Source: Mya arenaria
Lineage: Eukaryota > Mollusca > Bivalvia > Myida > Myidae
Length of the DNA stretch: 64,000 bases
Direction: 5' to 3'
NCBI RefSeq assembly: GCF_026914265.1
Contig: NC_069135.1
Span: 20,515,639-20,579,638, forward strand
Below the pieces are notes generated by a model. That model did not search any database and was not told the origin of the DNA. It saw nothing but the letters and a program-made list of their open reading frames with translations. Of the stretch, positions 48,863-61,800 are shown piece after piece. The translations under genes were made by a program, and so were the position numbers. Numbering within the stretch: the stretch's first letter is position 1; the number at the start of each line of letters is the position of its first letter.

Positions 48863-48950
48863 TTAACTATGTTAATGAACATCAAGACATGATAACTTTT
48901 ACAAATATATTCACTGATATAAAGACATAATTTTACAAATGATTCAATGA

Positions 48951-48956
48951 TTTATT
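48951..48956 (-). terminator. Candidate polyadenylation signal of MCM3AP
   Basis: TTTATT on plus reads AATAAA on minus, about 250 nt after the MCM3AP stop. It is the first such hexamer found downstream and lies before the TTAA MITE. Confidence 0.45.
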
Positions 48957-49205
48957 TAAGTCAAATTCATGTATATGTTCATGTACAAATATCGGCATGG
49001 GAACAAAACAGTACTGATCACTTTTATGTGTGTATTTGTACAAGATATCATTACAAAATACAAGGTGAACACATAATTTTAGTTCCATTAACACATGATT
49101 ATAGTTCCATTAAACTGATAGTTCCACTAAGACCAACACTCTCCCTAATGGCCTTCCAATGCAGGAGGTTCACTCAAAATCAAACCAAATGTTTACGTTC
49201 ATTTA

Positions 49206-49864
49206 TCAAAACATTCCTGGCTGAAGCAAATCTCTCAGCTTTTTATCAAACAAGTCACTGTTCCTCCTTTCCTTCTTAATTTCTTCCTTAAGTGAAGCCA
49301 TACCCTCAACAAGCGATGGCTCATTCAGATACATCATAACTGGGTCATTATTGTAAATCTCCGACAGCCTTTCCCTCCTCTTCTTGCCATAAAGGCCTGA
49401 CAAATCCTGCGGACCAAAGTCTGACTTCCTTCTTTTCGGCATAGGAATGTCATTCCTTTCGTAAACATCATCAAACATTGTTGACAAATCATTCTCAGAC
49501 CTGTTGAAATACCCAGTTGCATCAAAGGCACCATCCATGCCTCCCATTGTGAAATCTCTTTCTTGTAAAGTTTGATCTTTGTTTACAAAGGCTGATGGTT
49601 CATCTAAACCGTACGTCTGCTTTGCAACGTCCCCACCATCGTTCAAAGCTTTCTCAAGATATTTCTGAAAATGATCAGACTTCCTTCTCTCTGACCTTAT
49701 AGAAGAAAGAATCAAACTGGCTTTGTCTTTAGCCTCAAGCACCGTACTTGAGACTCTATTATGATCTTCAACAACAACTATTTCAACTTTCGTTCTTGAT
49801 TCTCTGTGCTTCTGTTTCACTTTCTCAACTGCACAAAGTATAGAATCATCTACTGTTTGAGTTT
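49206..49864 (-). CDS. MCM3AP: MCM3AP exon L (last, with stop)
   Basis: Acceptor TATTTTTAG/AAACT, phase 1 in, stop at 49206-49208. The 219-residue tail is charged and largely low in order-forming residues. Three RR[K/N]SD motifs stand out (49688-49674, 49433-49419 and 49268-49254). The end, DLFDKKLRDLLQPGMF, resembles the vertebrate RFEDQLQQWL region. Confidence 0.93.
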
Positions 49865-52800
49865 CTAAAAATAAACACAAATAGATAAACAAATTAGGAC
49901 ATTTTGTTCAATACAATATACAAACAAACAATATGAATTAACTATAATTTTTTAGCAAGCAATATTTATGCGAAAAGCTACAGGAACAAGCTCAGTAGCA
50001 AAAAGTTTAAACAAAACCTGCTTTAAAGGCACTGGGTAAACGCCAAAGACATAGAACATAAAATCACAAACAAGAAACATGCAAGTTAACACATTGTTAT
50101 ATATTTATTGAAACATATGTAGTTTTATTCCAAAACAATTGTATTGAAGGAAATATTTCTGAATTAAATGTACAGTATAGTTACATGAAAAAGGCAGCAA
50201 TTTGATATTGACCGGTAAGAGTGACCTTGACTTTCAGGTAAGAGTGTGAATTCTATGCACAATTCTATGCACAATTCACCTTCCAATACTCTGTAAATTT
50301 TGATCCAAATTCCAATCAAGTTTTAAAGTTACAGATGAAACACAATAGTAACAGCTGGGCAAACAGTGGCACTGCTATATGCCTCCCTCCGGAGAAAGGT
50401 CAATAGAAAACCTACCTAGAACCACCTTCTCAGCCTCCTGATACTTCCAATCTAGAGGAGGGTCGAAGAATTCTTCCAACACCTTCTTGATGTACACCAC
50501 CTTTAACTCCTTGTCCATCTGCAAGAAACCAAGTGTACAATTGTGAATTTATCTTATCAGATAGAGGTGAAATCAAGTTAAGAGCACAGACTGTGAACAT
50601 CTTTCTATTATATTGTATTCATTTCGGATATTGAAGTTATTTTCTTTTTGAAGTCTCTTGAAGTTTTAGAACTACTTCGTAAATGTACAGTTACCATCGT
50701 ATTTATTATTTATGCCAACTTCAAATGTAACATTTCCATGAAATATTTAGTAAGTAGATCATGTAAGCAGAATCTAATTCATCATCTTCTGTGGATACAC
50801 TGAAAACAAAAGCAATAGAAAAATCCTGCATATCAAATAATAATAGTAATGTGTTCAATAGTTCTTCCTTAAGACACATTTAAGTGTTTTAACAATAATG
50901 AAACGGAAACTACTGGGATTTTAGTCGAACATTGTAGTCAAACATTAAATGAATACCCTGTTTAAGACTATTATGGCCTAACAGACAATAAACGAGAGAT
51001 ACACAATCGGTTAATTGTTTAGAACTTGTTTTGAATTAACAACATTGTTAACACCATCGTTGTTAACTTTCCAACTGTTAGCTGCTCTGAAAGTTAAGTG
51101 GATACACTTGTGAACTGAGGTATTTCTAGCAAGTTTTGAGACAGTTACTTTAGCTGTACTTGTTTATATTTAACTATGTGAGCACATAATCAAACATTTC
51201 ACATTCAAAAGTTAACAACAATGTTGTCAATCATGTTATTTACTTAACAAAGTTTTGAACAATTGTCTCAAAACAACGAACTAAACACGCATCCTCTCTA
51301 TATACTCTTATTAACCAATTTCAATATAAATTAGTTAGTTGGAGAAACAAATACACTTTTAGATCACTAATGCCTAACTGATGCTAAATGAGAGACACAA
51401 TGTCACAAAATAAATTAATTCACCTGATCTGATAACACGTCAGGGTCCCTAAAATCCATCGTGTCAAGCTTATAGTCAATAAACAAGGACACCACATGGC
51501 CCCAGGGAACGTTGGCGTATGTTGGTTGACATTGTTCCTCCCCCTCCAACAAGTAGCATGTCATCTCAAAGTCTTCCTCTACCTTGTGAAGAAGGCCTTC
51601 CAACCTGGAATAAGTTTTATCAACTGCAATGATACAATGGAAACTACAGGGACAAGCGTGGTAAAAAGAACCTTGGTTGCTACCTATCTTGAACTGCCTA
51701 TAATTATTATGGACAAGAGCGATGCAAAGTAAACGTCTGTCTGCTTCTTTGAGTTTATTTGAATTTGTGTAAGGGGCATAATCAACAATAATTAAAGCCA
51801 GAGTGATGGGTCTTGCTACTTATTTTTGTACTGTCACTTGTGACATGTAATAATCTTCATTTGAATATCATAGATGTTTTTTATAATTGCCTTATTCTGC
51901 ATCACACTGCCAACAACAGCACCATGGCTATGAAAAATGAGAATGGTTGTATTTCATCCATGGTATTAATGATCAAGTTAAAGTGCATAATTAAAAGGCA
52001 ACTGTTTGATCTATTTTGTTATTTTACTTAGACCGCCAGACAACGCCTATTTACATCCATCATTACTAAGTATCCACAAAAATCTTCTATCAGGGAATAA
52101 GTGTTTTACTAGATGACGATTGTCTGCTGTATGGCAGATGCTGTAGAACTGCAGTACATGAAAAATGTGCAAAACACATGGAATTGGCATTTGTTCATTA
52201 ATGAATGAATATTCAAGCCATATACATGTTTGTAATAAAACAAAATTTAAATGCTTTTCGTTTACATAATGATGTACAATTAGGCTATGGTTTCAGTAAT
52301 AGCCTAAAAAATGAGGCAGTGAACAGAATTTACTTTTAAAAGAAGTGGCAAGGAATGACATCAGCATTACGTTACCACCACAAGATAAGACTGCAACAGA
52401 TTCTGCAGCCTCTTTGATCATACATGCCATATCCACCGATAGGGATAAAATCATCAGGAATTTTGACCCATACCCCAGTGGGACATTGGTGCCTAGCCTA
52501 TTATCAACATAAGACTTGTCTCTTTACCTTGAACACAGCTTAATTCGAGCTCCACACACATCACTCCCAGCAATGTTGTTGACATATGCCCATATATCTT
52601 TCTTTAGGTCACACCACTCCTCTGAGAGTTCATCCAATGGAAAAAATGGATGCAAAGCAAGGGAAGCAATCTGTCCATGAACATATTCGAAGTGATCTTC
52701 CTTGTTCCAATGGCTTGCTGGTAGAGCTGTAAAATAAGGTATTGGTAAGTGTATTCAGTAAGAGAAACTGTTCTACAAATGTTACACAGAAGGGATAATA

Positions 52801-55800
52801 TACAAGTTCTTATCTGATGTTCTTCGTATAATTTTTATTGCTGGTGAAGGAAAAAGCGATTTTTTTTATGTTTTTTATCAACTGTTTTTGTAAAAATTTG
52901 TTCTTTCAAGAAAAAGAAGGGCTTTGATCTGGAAACCTAGTTTAGAAGACAAATCAACAAATTAAAGAAGGAATTGGCCATTGACATTCATAAGGTAATA
53001 TCCTTGTAAGTGTAGTTAGACTCAGTCCAGTCCACTTGTACTTTGAGGAATGTGATAAAAAAAAGTGAAGAAATCTGCGCAAGTCAGCCTTAGGAAAATA
53101 TCTATTTTTACTTTTATAGATTTTTTTTGTATTTGTTTCATCCATTCAAACCTTTGTGAAGTATCTGTTTATTGAACTGTGTCAGTGTTAAAATAATTAA
53201 TGGTATCACAATTTTATAATGTCGCAAAATTGGCCCAAACCAAAAATCACATGAAAGAACCTTTGGTTATTTAAGTAATCTCCAGTGAACTGATAACATT
53301 TGTAACTCAGAGTAAATCAACAGCAAACAAGTCACTCTTACCTGCCTCTCGACCCTGAGCAAACTCGGAGACAGGCCAGGAAACGTCGTACAATTCAGCA
53401 AAGGTTACAATCTCACATAAGTACTGAACAACATAGTTGTACAGTTCTAGCAGACTGTTGGGATCCTTCGAAAACAAAAGTATGACTGTTAATTCAATTT
53501 ATGATATGTATCACATGTTAGTCTGGATAGAAAAATCTGATACGAGGCCATGAAGCATGCTGGAGGGTCAGATTTTCAGAACCAGACAGGAAGCACATGA
53601 TAGATTTTTTTCTTTTTACTTGCATACATTTAATTTTGCATTTGTGCAAAAAATTGACATACATAACGCATTTTTAGGCATTAACGCAAAAAAATGTGAG
53701 ATGTTGTTTACAGACATTATGACCAGTAGTAAGTTTAGTTCATCAGTCAACGTAGAATATAAGTATCCTCCATGGCCGAAAGTGTAAGATAGGTTCATTC
53801 CGACCCGAGCGTAGAGTGTTTTACGGAAACGAGGTTTACCGAGTTTCCACAAAACACACTGCGAGAGGGTCGGGATGAACCTATTTTACACGAGCGGCTA
53901 TGGTAGATGCTTTTTCTCCCACCTCAGTTTAACAAAATTAAGTAAAAATGTACTTTATGCTGGACCTCTTTTGTGCTTAGTGAAAATAATTGCGTAAGGA
54001 TATGCGATAATTCATGGTTGTCATGGATATGCGCGCAGTGTTATGTTAATAGTCAAATCGGTCTTTAAACAGTTCTAAGAAGAGTGAAGCATTATTTTTT
54101 GAAAAGTGCGTGAAAACTGTTTTATGGTGACATTTTAAGTGAGAACAAGAGCACCGCGGAGTGGGTGCCAACGCTCGTCTGTTTTTTAAATTCCAAGTCG
54201 AAAAGGGGGGATAACTCAATATTAATTAAAGGCAAAATTATATGACCTGCTATAAACATGCATAGTGTTAATAGGAACACGTGTAGCAAGTTTAATGTGA
54301 AAATGTTGAACGGTTTTTGAGTTATGAGGTAAGGTTAAAGTTTTTGGACGACGACGACGACGCAGACGCAGACGACGCCGACGACGCCAAGGCTATCACA
54401 ATAACTCGACTTTTTTTCTTCGAAAAACAGACGAGCTAAAAAATTAATTAGCATTCTAAATATGACCACAAGACAAGGTTTCCATGATGCTACAGACGAC
54501 AGTCTTCAACAAGGGAGGTAATTACAATATCGCAACCATAAAAAAGGAGTTCCATAAGGGCATTTTATCTTCGCCCGTGGTCAAGATAAGAATTTCTAGC
54601 ATGGTTAAATTATTGGATCTACTTATCTGAGGTGGGAGAAAAATATGTCTAAAACTAATGTTTTTGATGGTTATTGAAAGTGTTGTAAATTCAATTAGTC
54701 TTTATTGAAATGACTTAATGTTTTTATCATAAACTATACAGAAAAAACAACCAGCAAGTAGTGGCCTGATGTAGCATGTGACTCATCTAGCATGGGAGAT
54801 GCCAGAAAGAATTTTCCAGCATGGCTAAATTCACAGGATATGCCCGCTTTGCAAGAAAAATTGAATTTTCGTTCAATGCTGCATGCAGTTTAAGCTTTTG
54901 ATGACAAAAATCTCCATTTCTATTTAAATATGACAAATATAAAATGCCTGTTTAGTCTGATAAAAAGTTTTCAACTGAGGAGTATAAACAGAATTTGGCA
55001 AACAAAACTTTTGACTTTCATGATTACAGATATTGATCTGCTTGCTTTCTGAAAACCTATACAGTCAAACCCCGTTTGCTCAAACTCCCAGGGACGAGCA
55101 AATATACCTTGAGCCTCAGAAAATTCGAGCCAAGCGGGAATGTTTAACTTCCGTTTAAGGAAATTGATCCTTTACATCTAGTTTGAGCCAAGGAATTCGA
55201 GCCAAGCTAATTCGAGCCAAAGGGTGGCGACTGTACTAAAGGATTTATTTTGAAAATGGCACTTTTTCCCTATGAACATCTTTAAAAATAAATGAAATAA
55301 TAAACTACTAGCTTGTATAAAATCATTGCAGATATTTACCTGCTCTAAATAACCAAGCACTTTTCTTTGTTTTGCGTTGTTTTGTACTGGTGTGTAATAA
55401 AACTTTAGAAGAGCCTTTTCAAGGAAGTCCCGGAGATATGTCACTTCAAGCTCTGGCGGTGGTTGGCATTTCTCTGCAAGCCATTGCAAATGGACACAGA
55501 GCTGCAATGGAAATTAAGTTTGTTTGTTCATGTCTATTCAAGATATCAGCTCAAAACCCGGCCCAAAATTCCTCGTTAACATTTTCACTGGGTAGGTCCA
55601 TGATTGATCTCTAAGAGTGTATCAGTTTCCAAACGTCAGAAGAAAACTTGAGTGGCAATACTAGCAACAGGCAAAGTAACAAGAGGCCCAAAAGGGCCTA
55701 TGCTCTACTGGCATGGCTTTTGTGGTCATATCAATCCAGAGCATGTATGTATGGGTAAAAGGCAACAGACATATAGTTAATGTTTTGTGTTTGGGTTACC

Positions 55801-58800
55801 TGAACACGTAGCACGTTCAACATCTGAGCCCAGAAAGTATTGTAAGCAGATTAGTTGCATGAACTATTTTAATATGTGCCAAGTAAAAGTCATCTGACAA
55901 AAAAAAATGCTTTCAAAACTGTACTCATAGTAAAAATTTCTGTAGTTTTAAAAGTTAAAAAAAGTTGGTCAAAAGGTCAAAGTCAAGGGCATCCTAGGAC
56001 AACATTGATCAATTTGAACAAACATTCACAATCAATTGTGCTAAGATGGATGCATGAACACACAAAAAGATTTTCAAACCTTTCCAGATTTATGTTTACC
56101 AAACCTGTGAACCCTGGGTGTGGCCAGTAATGACACCGGGTGCATAACTTAAACATTCACAACCAATTTTGTTAAGATGAATGCACAAACAACAGAACTT
56201 AAAGCTAAACAATGGCCCTTGGGCTTTCAACAAGAACAAGGCAGAGTAATTCACAAAATCAACTGCAGAAGCAAAAAGCAAATTGTCTCTCAAAATCCTA
56301 GACTTGCAAATTGTCTCCCTTAACTCTAGACTTGAATATACATGTACATGTAAACTTGGCTAAATATAGAATTTGCTCATGCAGACCTGGCTAAAAATAG
56401 AAAGCATTTCTTTAAAACTTTCATGGCTCATAATCTAGGCATTCATGGGCGGATCTGGTTTTCGAAAGGAACCGAGCTCTAATGGATATCTAGATACTGT
56501 ACAAGTTTCATCGAGATACGATCAAAACTGAAGACTGTATCGTGTTCACAACCAATTGTTTACACAATAGCATTTTTTTATACTATCAAGGGCCATAATC
56601 TAGGCATGCATGGGCGGATCTGGCTGGTTTTCGAAAGGAACCCAGCTCTAATGGATATCTAGATACTGTTCAAGTTTCATTGAGATACAATCAAAACTGA
56701 AGACTGTATCGTGTTCACAAGCAATTGTTTACAGACGCACGGATGCACATACTACGTACACAATACCATCGCATAAGCTCTTCTGGCCTTTGGCCAGTAG
56801 AGCTAAAAACCAAAAATAACCAGTCAATATTTTTTATAAGTTAAGAAAAAATGAATATATATATTTTTTATTTTTTTTGTTTGTTCCCCAGAACAATTTC
56901 ATCGGCTGACAAATCACATCCCTAAAATTCTTCATACCAGTACTTTGAAAACTTTTTTTGAAATTGCTGTAACAGTAACAGATTCTCTCTCTTATGATGA
57001 TTTTCTGTGAATATAGCTCTAAGTTAATAGATAACTCCATACAAGGATATTAGAAATGAGTCTTGTACAGACAAATGGACTTTTGATGCAATATTCTTGA
57101 CAATACGTTTTTCAGAACATTCACCTTTTCACTGACTGATGGATCAACAACATCAATTTGTTCTGGCAGTTCCTCATGAGTTTCCAACAAAAAGATTTCC
57201 ACATCAAATGAATCATCCAATGACAAGAGCTGTGACACTTCATTGCAAGACAGTTTCTGATTTGCTGCTGCTGTTAGGACAACAAGCAATGGGAATTGGC
57301 CTTTTGGTTTTACTGCCAGAATTGACTGGATTCTGTCCCTCTGTTCTCTCCAGTAGGTCTATAAGAAATATTAATTTTGATTGTAGGTCAAATTTAAAAC
57401 TTACTTTTGTTTGTTTCAGCCTAAAATTTATTCAGTGATTAACCTTGAGTCAGTGCTTATTTTCTCCAAATAAAGTTTTTTGAGTAGGAAAGTTTTCCTG
57501 AGATGAGACACAATTTTATTAAGGAGTGTGATACAATAAAGGTTGTTGTTACTGATTTGAAAAAATGTAATAGTTTCACAATACAAAAATCAAGCTTATG
57601 GTAATTTTCGATTCTTATAATAGTTTTTATCTTCTTATGATGATAATCAAGAAATTAAAATAACTGTACATTATATACCATACAGCTGTTGGTAGAAATT
57701 TAAAAGTTAATAACATAAGCCATATAATTATGGTTATATATAATATACAGTTAAGACAGAACACATACAGAATCATCTTTATCCCTTTTGTTGAATGCAG
57801 GAAGAACAAACATGGCTGCACTTGTCCCAAGCAAGCTGCGGTCCTCTTCCAAGACACTGACATCATCTTTGTCTAGTTGTCCATACAGTGTTCGAACACA
57901 GATTCCAACAGACCTGTTATCTTTGCCAAGATTCAGGCTCCTTCTATACAAACTGATCACATTTCCCTGAAGTTAAAAATATAGTACAGTATACAAACTG
58001 TTCTACTTTTCATGAAGTAAGTAAAAATGTATTACAGTATACAAACTGATCACATTTCCCTGAAGTAGGTAAGAAATGTATTACAGTATACAAACTGATC
58101 ACATTTCCCTGAAGTAAGTCAGAAATGTATTACAGTATACGAACTGATCACATTTCCCTGAAGTAGGTAAGAAATGTATTACAGTATACAAACTGATCAC
58201 ATTTCCCTGAAGTAGGTAAGAAATGTATTACAGTATACAAACTGATCACATTTCCCTGAAGTAAGTCAGAAATGTATTACAGTATACGAACTGATCACAT
58301 TTCCCTGAAGTAAGTCAGAAATGTATTACAGTATACAAACTGATCACATTTCCCTGAAGTAAGTCAGAAATGTATTACAGTATGCAAACTGATCACATTT
58401 CCCTGAAGTAGGTAAGAAATGTATTACAGAATAAAAACTGATCACATTTCCTTGAAGTAAGTCGGAAATGTATTACAGTATGCAAACTGATTACATTTCC
58501 CTGAAGTAAGTCAGAAATGTATAACAGTATGCAAACTGATCACATTTCCCTGAAGTAGGTCAGAAATGTATTACAGTATGCAAACTGATCACATTTCCCT
58601 GAAGTAGGTCAGAAATGTACAGTGAAACTGCGTTCCCTCAAACAAGCGGTCGTTCGAGAACCGGCGTTCCTTCGAGGTCGGAGCTTGGTCCCAAACTTTT
58701 TTCCTTCTATTTTCATATAAAATATACCCATGCTGCCTCGAAACCAAATTATGTCGAGCAGTCGAGCAATATCCTCGGTCCCAAGTACACAAATCGTGCA

Positions 58801-61800
58801 CAAAACCTTATGGCTCCCTTGAGGACATAATTTCACACTTGTTTCCCAAACCCGTGTTCCAAAATAAACAAACAATTGCTAGGCGTTAAAATTGCAATGA
58901 CAGTAATGTTGAAAGGCAATTTGATAAGGTGTGAAAAACCGTTTTTCACTGTTAACGCATGACCAATATTAGTTGATATGGGCATTTGAGATAATAATTA
59001 TGAGAAGTTAATAACGAGAAGTTAACGCTTTAGATGTGGTCAGAAGGTTCTTTGAATTCACTGCCGATGCTGACCGTGATCTTCAGACGCTCTGTACGCT
59101 GTCACTTCATTTTAGGATTGAACAGTTTCGCAAAACCAACAAGATGCGCCAATCAACAATCGGTGATTTTGCGAAACTTAAATCTGACTAATGCCACAAT
59201 ATGTACTGTCATTCAAATATTGGTTGTTACGAAAATGTGCTGTTTTGTTAAAATAAACATTTCTATTTATTATTTTTTCTTTTGCGTTTTACATTTAGTT
59301 TACGTCAACATTTGAACATATTAGCCATTTCCACAACGCAACACATAATCGGTGTCTTAGTAAACAGTCTGTTTGACGACTTCAAACTTAAAATACACTG
59401 AAAAACTGGAAAATTGAAAATCGGGTCGTTCGAAACATCGGTTCCCTCGAGGTTTTGGCTCAGTCCCTGGCGACCTCGAGCGATCACAGTTTTACTGTAT
59501 TACAGTATGCAAACTGATCACATTTCCCTGAAGTAGGTTAGAAATGTATTACAGAATAAAATCTGATCACATTTCCCTGAAAGAAGTCAGAAATGTATTA
59601 CAGTATGCAAATTTAAGCCCGAAATTAACCTGTAAGGAGCAGCAATGATATCTCAATTTTCTTTCAAGACATTTCACTCTGCAGAATATCTCGGAGCAAT
59701 CTGAAACCAGCCCTAGAAGATTGACATAAAGGGATATTCTAAACAGGTCAACTCATACTACAATATAATTAACTAGGAAGTATTTAACAATGGCTAGTGT
59801 CAATTATACTGTCTCGCTATTGAGCTAGCTTTTATAGCCCCATGGTAGAGTACAAGCCTATAGTGCCAGTGCTCGTCGGTGTGATACCCACCAAATGTAA
59901 TAGAAGTTTGAGTAGTCTGTTACACATATCTAAGTTAATGAAGAATAATATTTCGAAATTATTAAATATCAGTATTACAATCACCTTTATGCTGCTATGA
60001 TCTGCGGGAGGCATTCCTTTGCTGCATTTACTAATAAGCCATTTGCACAGGTGTTTCGTTGCCATGTCAACTGAAGAAGAGGTGGTGCTTGTTTCAACGT
60101 CTGGACAACACAGCAACAGCTTCCAGAAGATGGACCGTGACTTTCTATCTCCTAGATTAAATTTAGAAATATTAGAATGTAATGTATAAAAAATCTGGGG
60201 TTTTTTTTCTTTCATAATTGCTTGATCAAGAATTTGCACAGTGATGCATTTACATATAACCGCTTAACTTTGGCAGTTTATGTTTGCTGGAAACTAATCA
60301 CTGAAGGTAATGGTCAACAAACAATCCTAGAATAGTGGGGTTCATGAATCACTAGTGTTTTATCATTATCATTCCAAAGTCACAGTAAATTAGTTGTTGT
60401 TGATACAAAAACATATATGAACATAAAAAACCACCCCTCAAGTGAAAAAACATTTTTGCTTACTTCTCAATTCTGTAAATGTGAACTTTAATTGCTTAAC
60501 GCTAGTAGCATGTTTTCTTGCTATTTTAAACAAATAATAAGGGATAATATCTTTTATCACGTAATAATGTGTCTACTTGCTATCATATGTGCATTGAAAT
60601 TTATTATTTTATTAAATTAAACAAGAGGCACATCAGTGCCTGTGCTCCAATGGCCAAAAGGTTCAAGCAAAGACCACCTAACGAACATTTTCGTCAAGTT
60701 TCATAGAAATACAATCATCAATTTTTGAGGAGAAGTTATTTAAAAAAATGTTTACTTTAATAGCTCTGGCTGCCAAGTTGTGCAGTGGACCGAAATGATT
60801 TGGGCAATTTGAGTAAAGGAGCACCAAACAAACATTTCTGTCAAGTTTTATCGAAAAAAGTTCATCGGTTTCGACGACAAGGCGTATAAAGTTTTTTTTA
60901 TTTTTTAGCTCTGGCAGCCATGGTGTGCAGTGGACTGGAACCATTTAACAAATTTTGGTTAATGACCACCCAAGGAACATTTCTGTCAAGTTTCATCAAA
61001 ATCTGATCATCGGTTTCTGAGGAGAAGTCGTTTATAAGGTTTTTCTATTTTTACCTCTGGGGGCCATCTTGTGCAGTGGACCGAAACCATTGAAGCAAAT
61101 TTGATAAAGGACCATCCAAGGAACATTTCTATTAAGTTTCATCAAAATCTGATCATCGGTTTCTGAGAAGATGTTCTTTAAAGGTTTTTCTATTTTTTTG
61201 CCCTGGCAGCCATGTTGTGCAGCGGACCGGAACCATTTGAGCAATTTTGGTTAAGGACCACCCAAGGAACAATTCTGTCAAGTTTCATCAAAATCTGCCT
61301 ATCCGTTTCAGAGGAGATGTCGTTTAAAGATTTTGCTATTTTAGCTGTGGCGGCCATATTGTGCAATGGACCAGAACCATTTGAGCAATTTTAATAAAGG
61401 ACCACCCAAGGAACATTACTGTCAAGTTTCATCAAAATCTGCCGAACCGTTTCAGAGGAGATGTTGTTTAAAGATTTTGCTATTTTTAGCTCTGGCGGCC
61501 ATATTGTGCAATGGACCGGAACCATTTGAGCAATTTTGGTAAAGGACCACCAAAGGAACATTCCTGTGAAGTTTTGTCAAAATCCGCTTATCAGTTTCAG
61601 AGGAAATGTCGTTTAAAGTAAAAGTTTACGCACGCACGCACGCACTCACGACGGACAATCTGTGACGACATAAGCTCCATGGCCTTCGGCCAGTGGAGCT
61701 AAAAATGGTTACCAGTAAACCAAAACCAAACCTGGTTTAAACGGGGTTTTCCTAGCCAGGATTTTCCCCACAATTCGTGGCAGATCAAGAGGTTGCCAGG

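Noticed and set aside
57967-58617. Regularly spaced repeats that could be mistaken for a CRISPR array; the same goes for 15789-17290
   Set aside because: There are no unique spacers between repeats, the units are contiguous tandem copies, and the context is an animal gene intron.
58589-58875. Overlapping ORFs in the 58.6-kb element
   Set aside because: They fall across the inverted terminal region and the minisatellite and show no transposase motif.
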